Shown here: in pieces, positions 56,131-64,000 of the stretch | Numbering within the stretch: the stretch's first letter is position 1 | How the letters are laid out: the number at the start of each line of letters is the position of its first letter | Source of the DNA: Sneathiella marina | Lineage (GTDB): Bacteria > Pseudomonadota > Alphaproteobacteria > Sneathiellales > Sneathiellaceae | Direction of reading: 5' to 3' | Length of the DNA: 64,000 nucleotides | NCBI RefSeq assembly: GCF_023746535.1 | Contig: NZ_CP098747.1 | Location: 1,494,364-1,558,363 of the forward strand | The notes under the pieces: generated by a model | What the model was told of the DNA's origin: nothing | Databases searched by the model: none | The model's input: only the letters and a program-made list of their open reading frames with translations | Made by a program: the position numbers and the translations under genes

Positions 56131-57240
56131 ATGGGATATCCTTATAAGATAGGCCTTCTAATACCAGCATTTTTACGAGGTACAGGAGGAGCAGAAAAAA
56201 TAGCTCATGAAGTGGCGAAAATAATAATAAAGAACGGACATAAAGCTACAATTATATGCAATCCAAAACTCGCAAAACATGTAACTTTAAACCTGTCGAG
56301 AGAGATAGAAATTATTGAAGTCAATATCAATAGTGATCGAGGCATAAGAGAAATCAAATGTGAATTTGACGTGATTATTGGATTTGCCATGTCAGGATTT
56401 TTCAAAAGAATTTTGTCAATATCCGAAATATGGAATACACCTTTCATAATTCAGGAATGCACGAACCCAAACCGCATGATTGCCTCCATTTTTATCAATC
56501 AGCAGGATGGCTGCAAAACCCTTGAAGATGCATTTTGGATAAGGCAAACGGTGTTTTCTAAGGCCTCAGCCATTAGGCTTACTGCACCAGCGTATGAAAG
56601 TACCGTTCATCCTCAATATCACTCCCATACATACCCTTTTTACAATTCCTTTGAACCAAGTGAACCAATTGTGTTTAGGACTCTTCGGAAGAATATTATC
56701 TCCGTTGGGGGCATGAAGAATTCAAATAAAAACGGGATGGTGGCGGCCCAGTCATTTGCACGTTTTGCGGCCGGTAAACAGGGTTGGAAATTCATTCAAT
56801 ATGGAAAGAATAATTTTAAAAAAGAGCTGCGGGAATTGAGAAATATTTATCCGGATGTACGGTTGCTGGACTACGGGATCGAGCAAAATGTAGACAAAAT
56901 CTATAACGGAGCCTATGGACTTGTCATTCCATCTTATGAAGAAGGATTACCCAATGTTGTTGTTGAAGCCTTTACCTACGGCATACCGTGTATAGGTTAT
57001 TCCGATTGTGAAGGGGTCAATCACCTTATCAAAGATAATGAAAATGGGTTTTTGATTGATAGAAAAAATCCAGAAGCAATGGTCATTGCCCTCAACAATC
57101 TCGCCGATGAAGAAGTACGGTCTAGACTTTCGCGTAACGCCAGCAAGTTTGCCAGAGAAAGTTTCAGGAAACGTGATTTTGAACATAACTGGATGAATGT
57201 CATTCAATCAGCGCTACGACAAAATTCGCAAAATTTGTAA
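56131..57240 (+). CDS. Family 4-type glycosyltransferase (GT-B), 369 aa
   Basis: Starts I-G-L-L-I-P-A-F-L-R-G-T-G-G-A-E-K-I-A-H-E-V-A, a GT-B donor-side opening. The C-terminal nucleotide-sugar site is V-I-P-S-Y-E-E-G-L-P-N-V-V-V-E-A-F-T-Y-G-I-P (about residues 267-288), the E-x7-E motif of GT4 enzymes. It would add one sugar of the repeat unit. It is 38 bases after the small gene and AT-rich. Confidence 0.87.
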   Translation: MGYPYKIGLLIPAFLRGTGGAEKIAHEVAKIIIKNGHKATIICNPKLAKHVTLNLSREIEIIEVNINSDRGIREIKCEFDVIIGFAMSGFFKRILSISEIWNTPFIIQECTNPNRMIASIFINQQDGCKTLEDAFWIRQTVFSKASAIRLTAPAYESTVHPQYHSHTYPFYNSFEPSEPIVFRTLRKNIISVGGMKNSNKNGMVAAQSFARFAAGKQGWKFIQYGKNNFKKELRELRNIYPDVRLLDYGIEQNVDKIYNGAYGLVIPSYEEGLPNVVVEAFTYGIPCIGYSDCEGVNHLIKDNENGFLIDRKNPEAMVIALNNLADEEVRSRLSRNASKFARESFRKRDFEHNWMNVIQSALRQNSQNL

Positions 57241-57305
57241 CGAAGACTCAATTAATTTGGAACCGTAATTCTATTTACGTGCAGCATAAAAGAAAACACA
57301 TTTGA

Positions 57306-59372
57306 ATGATTGGAATTACTTCAAGAAAAGCCTCTATGATTCCTTGTGTAAACAGTTTTTTGGGGTCTGAGACTGCATTCACTGGCTCTCAAACACTACC
57401 AAAAAATGTCGATACAGTTGCCGGTTGGGGGATGAAGCGAAGTGGCAAGGCAGCTGAGCGCCTGGCTTATCAGCACGGGATAGAATGTCTTCGGCTCGAA
57501 GATGGATTTCTGCGTTCCTATGGACCGGGTGAAAAATATCCTCCCTTGTCGCTGATCGCAGATAAAACAGGTATTTACTATGACGCCACGCGCGCTTCAG
57601 ATTTGGAAAATCTTCTGAATTCAGATGATAATCTCCTGCAAGGTATCGAGGTTGATGCTGATAGAGCGCGTCAATTGCTCGTGGAGCAAAAGCTCAGCAA
57701 ATATAACATGGCGCCTGAGCCGAAGAGTTCCGTCTTCCCGGATACGGAGGTGTCACGCGTACTAGTTGTCGATCAAACCAAAGGAGATTCCAGTATTGAC
57801 CTGGGCCTAGCCTGTGAAGAAACATTTCGGATTATGCTGGAGGCGGCCAGAGCAGAAAACCCCGACGCTATTCTCTATGTAAAGACGCACCCGGAAGTCA
57901 GTTCTGGTGACAAGAAAGGCCATCTGAGCTTCATAGAAGAGGATGCTAAAACAGTTCTTATTCGGGAAGAAATGTGTCCAATCAGCCTATTGTCTCACAT
58001 GGATAAAGTATATGTGGTCACCTCTCAAATGGGATTTGAAGCACTGCTTGTCGGCAAGCCAGTGAGTTGTTTCGGTATGCCCTGGTATGCGGGCTGGGGA
58101 GTGACTGATGATCGGCAATTGAATTCACGGCGGACGCGAGACAGGTCTGTTCAAGAACTTTTTGCCGCCGCGTATTTTCATTACACGCACTATCTTGACC
58201 CCGTTACACGCAAAAGGGGTTCCATTTTTGATGTCATAAGCTTTTTGTGTTTACAGAAGGAGATGGCAGCAAGTCTTCAAAATAGGAGAACTATTTGCGT
58301 TGGGTTTCCAAACTGGAAGGCACAGAATGTCTTACCCTTTCTTGCCTTTGAGAGAAGAAAAGTTTCGTTTGTACGGCACGCAAGAAATTTGCACAAAAAG
58401 GATGTAAAATCTTCTGACAGGCTAATTTGTTGGGGTGCAGACACTCCGGCGGAACTGTTGGAAATGTCAAAAAAGACTGGGGCCAGCATTTGGCATATGG
58501 AGGATGGATTTATCAGGTCCGTTGGCTTGGGGTCGGATCTAATTCCTCCAAGTTCACTGGTTTTGGATCATGTCGGGATGTATTTCGATCCAAAACAGCC
58601 GTCTCATTTAGAAGAAATACTCAATAGGGCAGAATTTGATAAAGAAGATATAACCCGCGCTATTTGGATACGTAAATTTATTATTGATAACGCCTTGTGT
58701 AAATACAATCTGGAGAAGTTGGAGGCAACGAATTGGAGTAGTGCTGGCAAAAAGATAATATTGGTACCGGGTCAGGTTGAAGACGATGCGTCGATCAAAT
58801 TGGGTTGTGAGTCCGTGAAAACAAATCTGGGGTTGTTGAAGGCGGTTCGTTCCGCCAACCCAGATGCTTATATCGTATACAAACCGCATCCTGACGTTTT
58901 GTTTGGTAAAAGGCCTGGCAACATCGATCGAGCCCAGGTTTATCAATTCGCAGACTATAGTGAGGAAAAGCGAGGGATAATAAGTTGCTTAGAAAGTTGT
59001 GATGCCGTGCATACCATGACTTCCCTGACCGGATTTGACGCTTTGTTAAGGGGTAAGCAGGTTACCGTTTACGGCAAGCCTTTTTATGCAGGATGGGGCC
59101 TCACAGATGACATTCACGATATCCCATGGCGTAAAAGAGTGCTGTCGATCGAGGAACTGGTTGTCGGCACATTAATTCGGTATCCGCTCTATTGGGACCA
59201 GAATCTAAGAGGCTTTACGAGCTGCGAAGCGGTTTTGCATCACTTGCGTGATTTACGTGATCAATTGATAAGTCGTGATGAACTTAAAAACTTGAATGGA
59301 GGCTATTTAAGGCGGCTAACTAGAAAGCTTCACCTATATTATCAGTCGACAATTCTGTGGAACAATTACTAG
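57306..59372 (+). CDS. kpsC: Capsule polysaccharide Kdo-transferase KpsC, 688 aa
   Basis: The bifunctional enzyme that alternately adds Kdo with beta-2,4 and beta-2,7 links to build the capsule linker. Two related halves are visible. The first has L-E-D-G-F-L-R-S-Y-G-P-G followed by P-P-L-S-L-I-A-D-K-T-G-I-Y-Y-D-A (near 60-95). The second has M-E-D-G-F-I-R-S-V-G-L-G, then P-S-S-L-V-L-D-H-V-G-M-Y-F-D-P (near 398-425). Each half ends with F-Y-A-G-W-G-L/V-T-D-D. Length matches KpsC (about 675). It is well separated from kpsS at the other end of the locus. Confidence 0.93.
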   Translation: MIGITSRKASMIPCVNSFLGSETAFTGSQTLPKNVDTVAGWGMKRSGKAAERLAYQHGIECLRLEDGFLRSYGPGEKYPPLSLIADKTGIYYDATRASDLENLLNSDDNLLQGIEVDADRARQLLVEQKLSKYNMAPEPKSSVFPDTEVSRVLVVDQTKGDSSIDLGLACEETFRIMLEAARAENPDAILYVKTHPEVSSGDKKGHLSFIEEDAKTVLIREEMCPISLLSHMDKVYVVTSQMGFEALLVGKPVSCFGMPWYAGWGVTDDRQLNSRRTRDRSVQELFAAAYFHYTHYLDPVTRKRGSIFDVISFLCLQKEMAASLQNRRTICVGFPNWKAQNVLPFLAFERRKVSFVRHARNLHKKDVKSSDRLICWGADTPAELLEMSKKTGASIWHMEDGFIRSVGLGSDLIPPSSLVLDHVGMYFDPKQPSHLEEILNRAEFDKEDITRAIWIRKFIIDNALCKYNLEKLEATNWSSAGKKIILVPGQVEDDASIKLGCESVKTNLGLLKAVRSANPDAYIVYKPHPDVLFGKRPGNIDRAQVYQFADYSEEKRGIISCLESCDAVHTMTSLTGFDALLRGKQVTVYGKPFYAGWGLTDDIHDIPWRKRVLSIEELVVGTLIRYPLYWDQNLRGFTSCEAVLHHLRDLRDQLISRDELKNLNGGYLRRLTRKLHLYYQSTILWNNY

Positions 59373-59483
59373 CCTAGAGGTCAATGCCAAACCGCGACAA
59401 ATTGACGGGCTGGCCTGTTTTATCAGATTTCAACTGGAATTGACGGATAAGTGTGATTACGTTCAATCTAGTGAAAGGAGAGT

Positions 59484-60215
59484 ATGATGATAACTGTGGA
59501 AAAAGATAAATCGGGTAATATCCTGAGGGCTGAAGTTTCCGGAAAGATCGAAGTCGAAGATTGGGATAGCGTCGCAAAGGCTATTGATCCGGTTATCGCG
59601 GAAAATGGTTCAGTTCGGCTGTTTCTTGATGCCAGCGACTTTGCAGGTTGGAAAGACCTCGAGGCAGCTCGTGCCCATTTTAAATTCGTCAAGGCCCATC
59701 ACGAGAAAGTGGAGCGCATCGCGCTCATTGTGGATCATCATTGGCAGGGTTGGATGGCAGGTATCGCTGAAATCTTTGTAGATACAGAAATACGAACCTT
59801 TGAAGAAGATCAGAAAGAAGTTGCGGAAGATTGGTTGTCCAGTGACGAACAATCCTCTTTTTCCGTTCTGACAAGTGATAGTCCCGATATTATCGGGCTC
59901 AAAATCAATGATAAGCTAACAGGTGAAGACTATGAGAAATCGCTTTTGCCACTATTGAATGAGTTAATTGCGCAACATGGTAAAATTAAACTATATGTTG
60001 ATATGACAGGTTTCAACGGCATGGAAATTTCGGCCTTCTGGCAGGATTTCAATTTTGGAATTCGGAACTGGAGCCATTTTGACAGGATGGCTGTTGTCGG
60101 GATGCGAGATTGGATGGAGGCACTAACGAAATTGATGTCGGCTATGATACCTGTTGAAATGAAAATGTTCGATGTAAAGGAGCAAGAAGAAGCTTGGCGT
60201 TGGATAAAGTCCTAG
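59484..60215 (+). CDS. Tandem SpoIIAA-like (STAS-type) protein, 243 aa
   Basis: Two consecutive domains of about 120 residues each with the SpoIIAA-like fold. The first is V-S-G-K-I-E-V-E-D-W-D ... A-I-D-P-V-I-A, L-F-L-D-A-S-D-F-A-G-W, I-A-L-I-V-D-H-H-W-Q-G-W-M-A-G. The second is L-T-G-E-D-Y-E ... L-L-P-L-L-N-E-L, L-Y-V-D-M-T-G-F-N-G-M. Each ends with E-A-W/D-W. The family often controls membrane or stress functions; the exact role is unknown. It has its own ribosome binding site (AAAGGAG) and lies 111 bases after kpsC, convergent with two glycosyltransferase genes. Confidence 0.82.
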   Translation: MMITVEKDKSGNILRAEVSGKIEVEDWDSVAKAIDPVIAENGSVRLFLDASDFAGWKDLEAARAHFKFVKAHHEKVERIALIVDHHWQGWMAGIAEIFVDTEIRTFEEDQKEVAEDWLSSDEQSSFSVLTSDSPDIIGLKINDKLTGEDYEKSLLPLLNELIAQHGKIKLYVDMTGFNGMEISAFWQDFNFGIRNWSHFDRMAVVGMRDWMEALTKLMSAMIPVEMKMFDVKEQEEAWRWIKS

Positions 60216-60258
60216 CTGATTGTTTGTCTCTGGAATGGAGGCAGCATATCCGCGTTTC

Positions 60259-61236
60259 CTAGTATTCCTGTCCCTCGAAATTTCTTTTTCTCGTCGGAAT
60301 TCGTAATATAAGCATAAAAAATACAACGAGTGTCTTGATCCCGAGAGATCGCCTTAACTCAGTTTTCAGAATTGCCAAGGCGGCCTGCCTTTGTTTGTTT
60401 CTGCTGAGCAGCAATGCATGACGTCTTTGGGCAGAACTTCTCATCCTCTCAAACAGCTTTAAATGCCGAGGTGAGAAGGGAAAGGACCTTTCTAATTCTA
60501 TAAGAGACTCCATCGCAACTGCTCGAGATGCCCAAACGCCAATTTGATCTCGTGAAAGACTATTATTTCTGAGATAGTATATCCCCAATGGATTAGAAAT
60601 GACGTAAATGGGGTACTTGGCAAGCAGTCGAATGAATAGATGGAAATCTTCGTTGCCCCAAACCTCGGGCGGAAAAGGAACCCCCTGCACAGAAATGTCA
60701 TCTAAAGTAGTTTTTCTAAACATAGTAAAAGATGGTAGAAAGCGGCCAGTGTTTTCCAGATAATAAGATAATCCTGAATCTACTGTTAAATACTGAATTT
60801 GCGACTCTATCGGAGTGTGTTCCGCTGCTATCTGAGCTGATCCTAGATCATAACATTTTTCGAAATTTGCAATACAAGCCCCCGCAGCTTTATTCGCTTC
60901 TAACACCGTTGCCATTTCAAAAAGAAATTCCGGGAAAAGGATATCGTCGGCGTCAAGAAACAATACATACGTTCCGGTAACCATGTTGTAGCCGGTATTT
61001 CGAGCATTTTGTACGCCGGAATTTTGTTCGTGCCGGATTACATTAACTGCGGGATAGGCGGTTTGTAAAAGGGCTTGGACTTCGATATCACTCCCGTCAT
61101 CTACAACAAAAATTTCGAACGCGGGAAGGGTTTGATTACTCAAGGCATCCAATGTTGCGCATAGCGTTTCTTCATTATTGTACGCGGGAATAACGATCGA
61201 AACTTTTACATTCAATTGGTGGCATGATTTATTCAA
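60259..61236 (-). CDS. Family 2 glycosyltransferase, 325 aa
   Basis: GT-A fold at the N-terminus: V-S-I-V-I-P-A-Y-N-N-E-E-T-L (12-25), I-F-V-V-D-D-G-S-D-I-E-V (42-53) and the metal site F-L-D-A-D-D-I-L (93-100). A helical C-terminal part (about 230-325) holds basic residues. It overlaps the neighbouring glycosyltransferase gene by 8 bases (61229-61236), so the pair is one operon. It converges on the SpoIIAA-like gene. Confidence 0.87.
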   Translation of the reverse strand: MNKSCHQLNVKVSIVIPAYNNEETLCATLDALSNQTLPAFEIFVVDDGSDIEVQALLQTAYPAVNVIRHEQNSGVQNARNTGYNMVTGTYVLFLDADDILFPEFLFEMATVLEANKAAGACIANFEKCYDLGSAQIAAEHTPIESQIQYLTVDSGLSYYLENTGRFLPSFTMFRKTTLDDISVQGVPFPPEVWGNEDFHLFIRLLAKYPIYVISNPLGIYYLRNNSLSRDQIGVWASRAVAMESLIELERSFPFSPRHLKLFERMRSSAQRRHALLLSRNKQRQAALAILKTELRRSLGIKTLVVFFMLILRIPTRKRNFEGQEY

Positions 61237-62371
61237 TTACTTCTTCCAGTGCAGCAGAAAACGATTTCTGCCAGCTATCCCAATTTAGCTCATTGTCATA
61301 TTTTTCCCTTGCGGCGGTTCCCATTCGTATAAGTGATTTCTTATCTCCCCATAATTTAGATATCTCTTGTGCAAATTCCTCTCCTCCGGCTTTAAGCGGA
61401 AGTAGAATACCGGTCTTGTTGTCTTCCACCACGGACCCGATACCGCCAGTGTTTGTTGCCAAAACAGGTGTAGCGAATGCCGCTGCTTCAGCAAAGACAA
61501 GTCCGAAGGCTTCCGCACGAGTGGGTAAAATAAAAAATGAAGCATCGGCAAATAGCTGATTAAAGAGACTAAACTGCGATGGATCATTTTTTTGAATGTT
61601 TTTATGTATGGTAATTCCATTAGGTGGCGAAGAAGCAAAAGGATCGCAACCCACAATATCCATTGTGATCTTCATACCGGAAGATTGGAGAATCTGAAAA
61701 GCGCTCAATGCAATGTCACCGCCTTTTCGTTGCCATTCTTTGCCGACAAAAAGTAATCTGCAGCCATTTTCGAATTTTTTACGATAGTAATCTTCTGTGA
61801 GGATTGGTAGTTCTCTTACGTTCGCGCCAAACTTTATAATTTTCGTCTTTTCTGGCTCAGTTCCATAATGGCCAATAGCGGAATCTCGGGCCCAGTCAGA
61901 GGGAAAAATCGCTAACTCCGATCTTTCTAGAACGTTGCTTTCAAGAATATTTCCCTTAGTTCTTAACCATGCAGGTACAAATGATCTTTTTGGGTAATAG
62001 TCACTTAGAACCATATATGTGGCGTCAGATATATGGATAATTGGTAGCTCTGTCGAAAGGCTTGCCAGTTCAGAAGATGCAACAATACCGATAACAGCAT
62101 GAGGCCCTATAGCATCAAGCCTTTTATCCAGATTTTTACTGACATACTTGCTGTATGTTGGTGTGAGGGATAAATCGATATTGCATCTAAGAAAAAGCCA
62201 GCAAAGATTTTTTATTACTTTGATAAATATCTGTAGCGGATAATAATCTCTTGTATGAACCATATGCAAATCATGCCCGGATTTCCGCAGCTCATTTATA
62301 ATGAAGAACGGTGTCCCTGACCAACTCGCCATCTTTTCCGGATCGGAGCGTGTAACAATTGCAATCTTCAT
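61229..62371 (-). CDS. Family 4 glycosyltransferase (GT-B), 380 aa
   Basis: I start at the ATG of 62371 (MKIAIVTRSDPEKMASWSGT), because the frame is open to 62473 but those 34 extra residues do not look like a GT-B start. The usual GT4 pieces follow: L-L-F-V-G-K-E-W-Q-R-K-G-G (near 208-220) and the E-x7-E motif T-R-A-E-A-F-G-L-V-F-A-E-A-A-A-F-A-T-P-V (284-303). It is the first gene of a two-gene operon on the minus strand, next to the capsule locus. Its ribosome binding site is weak. Confidence 0.86.
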   Translation of the reverse strand: MKIAIVTRSDPEKMASWSGTPFFIINELRKSGHDLHMVHTRDYYPLQIFIKVIKNLCWLFLRCNIDLSLTPTYSKYVSKNLDKRLDAIGPHAVIGIVASSELASLSTELPIIHISDATYMVLSDYYPKRSFVPAWLRTKGNILESNVLERSELAIFPSDWARDSAIGHYGTEPEKTKIIKFGANVRELPILTEDYYRKKFENGCRLLFVGKEWQRKGGDIALSAFQILQSSGMKITMDIVGCDPFASSPPNGITIHKNIQKNDPSQFSLFNQLFADASFFILPTRAEAFGLVFAEAAAFATPVLATNTGGIGSVVEDNKTGILLPLKAGGEEFAQEISKLWGDKKSLIRMGTAAREKYDNELNWDSWQKSFSAALEEVIE

Positions 62372-62580
62372 TGGGCTATTTTTAAAATGAGATCCATACT
62401 TATCAAAATACAGTCCTAGTGTGCTAATTTGGTTAACATCGCTAAATGACTTTATAAAGGGATTATGCCACATTGACGGTGCTATTATCTAAAAATATCT
62501 ATTTAGATCGGTTTTAGGGGAATGGTCGTCTGCTTGCTAAATTTGCGACTTCAGAATTATTAATTTGATTTGGCTCAACA

Positions 62581-63291
62581 ATGATAAAAGCGCTTACATT
62601 TGACACTGGTGGAACCATCCTTGATTGGCATAGCGGAATAACTTCGGCTCTTGCCTCAGTTGGTCGGAAGCATGACTTAGAACGAGATTGGGCTGCAATT
62701 GCAAATGACTATAGGGCTCAATCATTGCGGGCCATGGTGAATGCGGGATCAGATTCACCAGCAGAATTCAACATTGACGACGTTCACCGGGAAAAGCTAT
62801 CTGAAATTGTTTCGAGTTATGACCTTGAGGCATTTTCATCTGAGGAAAGGGATAAAATCTGGCGAACCTGGCATGAGCTCGACTGCTGGCCGGATTTTCC
62901 TCAGTCCCTGCAAGAGATGCGTGACAATTTCATTGTCGCGTCTTTCACCATTCTCTCAGTATCCTTAATTGTAGACACGGCAAAGCGCAATGGATTGACC
63001 TGGGATGCTGTATTTTCCTGTGAGATGATAGGGCGTTATAAAATACTTCCCGCTGCCTATGAACAGGTAGCAAAATGGCTTGTTCTCGACCCAAGCGAGA
63101 TAATGATGGTGGCCTGTCATAATATTGATTTAAATGCCGCACGAGCCGTAGGATACAAAACTGCATTTGTCCGGCGGCCCGACGAGTGGGGAGTTGCTGG
63201 ACCGCCAGATCCCGATCCAGACGAGCACCATGACATTATCGCGCATGATTTTCCGGATCTCGTCATGCAGTTAGAAAGATACCGCGCCTAA
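62581..63291 (+). CDS. HAD-superfamily hydrolase, haloacid dehalogenase type II-like, 236 aa
   Basis: Motif I is F-D-T-G-G-T-I-L-D-W (7-16), in which the nucleophile is Asp8. A Gly replaces the second Asp of D-x-D, as in dehalogenase-type HADs. Cap domain residues 20-100, then S-F-T (motif II), K of K-I-L-P (motif III) and V-A-C-H-N-I-D-L-N-A-A (motif IV). The likely activity is haloacid dehalogenation or a phosphatase-like reaction. It overlaps the peptide transporter gene by four bases at the 3' end; both are convergent. Confidence 0.82.
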   Translation: MIKALTFDTGGTILDWHSGITSALASVGRKHDLERDWAAIANDYRAQSLRAMVNAGSDSPAEFNIDDVHREKLSEIVSSYDLEAFSSEERDKIWRTWHELDCWPDFPQSLQEMRDNFIVASFTILSVSLIVDTAKRNGLTWDAVFSCEMIGRYKILPAAYEQVAKWLVLDPSEIMMVACHNIDLNAARAVGYKTAFVRRPDEWGVAGPPDPDPDEHHDIIAHDFPDLVMQLERYRA

Positions 63292-64000
63292 TCAAACAGG
63301 TGACAGGCTACCGCGACATTGTCCGAAATATTCTGTAAAGCCGGTCGGTCCCCGTGGCATTTTTCAAAGACTTTAGGGCAACGCGGGTTAAACGGACAGC
63401 CATTTGGTGGGTCCATGGGCGAGGGGAGTTCGCCTTTCAGGACAATACGTTCAGAGACGTGATTGGGATCTGCGACCGGCGTTGCCGAGAGAAGAGCTTG
63501 TGTATAGGGATGAGAGGGATTAGCAAATACTTCTTTGGCAGGGCCCTGTTCTACTGGGCGCCCCAGATACATAACCATGACGTCATCCGCAATATGCCGG
63601 ACGACGGACAAGTCGTGACTGATAAATAAATAGGCGAGGTTCATTCGTTCCTGAAGCTCAGTCAGTAAATTGAGAACCTGAGCCTGAATGGAGAGATCGA
63701 GGGCGGAAACAGGTTCGTCGAGTACAAGTATGTCCGGCTCCAACATTAATGCACGTGCAATAGCGATACGTTGGCGTTGCCCGCCCGAAAACATATGAGG
63801 GTAACGATCGAATTGCTCAGGTCGTAAGCCGACATTGGCCATCATTTCCTGTGCCCGGGCACGGCGTTCCGATGCGTTCAATTTCGTATTTACAAGCAAC
63901 GGCTCCTCCAATGCTGCCCCGACCCGTTGCCGCGGATTGAGGGAGCTGTATGGATCCTGAAACACTATTTGAACTTTCGGCCGAAGATGGGCGAGCGCTT
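63288..64000 (-). CDS. Oligopeptide/dipeptide ABC transporter ATP-binding protein, C-terminal part
   Basis: The gene enters from the right edge; the start is outside. The visible part begins P-K-V-Q-I-V-F-Q-D-P-Y-S-S-L-N-P-R-Q, then the signature F-S-G-G-Q-R-Q-R-I-A-I-A-R-A-L, Walker B I-L-V-L-D-E-P-V-S-A-L-D, and switch His in F-I-S-H-D-L. The C-terminal Cys-rich tail N-G-C-P-F-N-P-R-C-P-K-V-F-E-K-C is the oligopeptide/dipeptide transporter extension (OppF/DppF type). The Walker A is outside the window. The frame is continuous to the edge. Confidence 0.9.
   Translation of the reverse strand, partial: ALAHLRPKVQIVFQDPYSSLNPRQRVGAALEEPLLVNTKLNASERRARAQEMMANVGLRPEQFDRYPHMFSGGQRQRIAIARALMLEPDILVLDEPVSALDLSIQAQVLNLLTELQERMNLAYLFISHDLSVVRHIADDVMVMYLGRPVEQGPAKEVFANPSHPYTQALLSATPVADPNHVSERIVLKGELPSPMDPPNGCPFNPRCPKVFEKCHGDRPALQNISDNVAVACHLFD

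Overview
The window looks like chromosome from an alphaproteobacterium, probably a marine member of the Sneathiella/Kiloniella/Rhodospirillales kind; the lineage is inferred from gene content only. Pointers are the order serB / miaA / ilvB-ilvH-ilvC, the hflK-hflC-DUF2065-degP cluster, an acetolactate synthase with GEAS in place of GDGS, a VPLPA-CTERM surface protein and an ABC-dependent (group 2 type) capsule locus. There are no phage genes, insertion sequences, rRNA genes or CRISPR arrays.

Layout. 1-10 kb: small accessory and hypothetical genes (VOC-family fragment, YciB-like membrane protein, secreted hypotheticals, SnoaL-like protein, sulfotransferase-like protein) and a 1376-aa AsmA-family protein. 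10.2-20.0 kb: a direct tandem duplication of about 4.92 kb carrying a membrane-anchored protein with a DUF1353-like end, tRNA-Pro(CGG), ispB, a DUF2007 gene, trmN6, an S49 peptidase gene, a small zinc-ribbon membrane protein and the start of glyQ. The left copy is broken by 14 indels, nearly all homopolymer-length changes, with no base substitutions that I could see. Thirteen of them lie in its last 1.6 kb, so it is most likely an assembly or sequencing artefact. 19.7-30.7 kb: glyQ-glyS, ppdK, mrp, hflK-hflC, DUF2065, degP. 30.7-36.2 kb: serB, miaA and the branched-chain amino acid genes ilvB-ilvH-ilvC. 36.7-42.2 kb: the rod-shape operon mreB-mreC-mreD-mrdA-rodA. 42.6-43.4 kb: a VPLPA-CTERM protein and tRNA-Lys(CTT).

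44-62.4 kb: a visibly AT-richer surface polysaccharide locus that begins about 0.56 kb after tRNA-Lys. It encodes KpsS, a small lipoprotein, KpsM-KpsT-KpsE-KpsD, sugar nucleotide enzymes (a CapD-type dehydratase, a UDP-sulfoquinovose synthase and a GalE-type epimerase), four glycosyltransferases, a methyltransferase and KpsC. KpsC and KpsS would build the Kdo linker on lipid, the glycosyltransferases the repeat, and KpsMTED would export it. The UDP-sulfoquinovose synthase suggests a sulfonated sugar in the polymer, which is the most interesting biological idea here. 59.5-64 kb: a tandem SpoIIAA-like protein, two glycosyltransferases on the minus strand, a HAD hydrolase and the end of an oligopeptide ABC transporter ATPase gene cut by the window edge.
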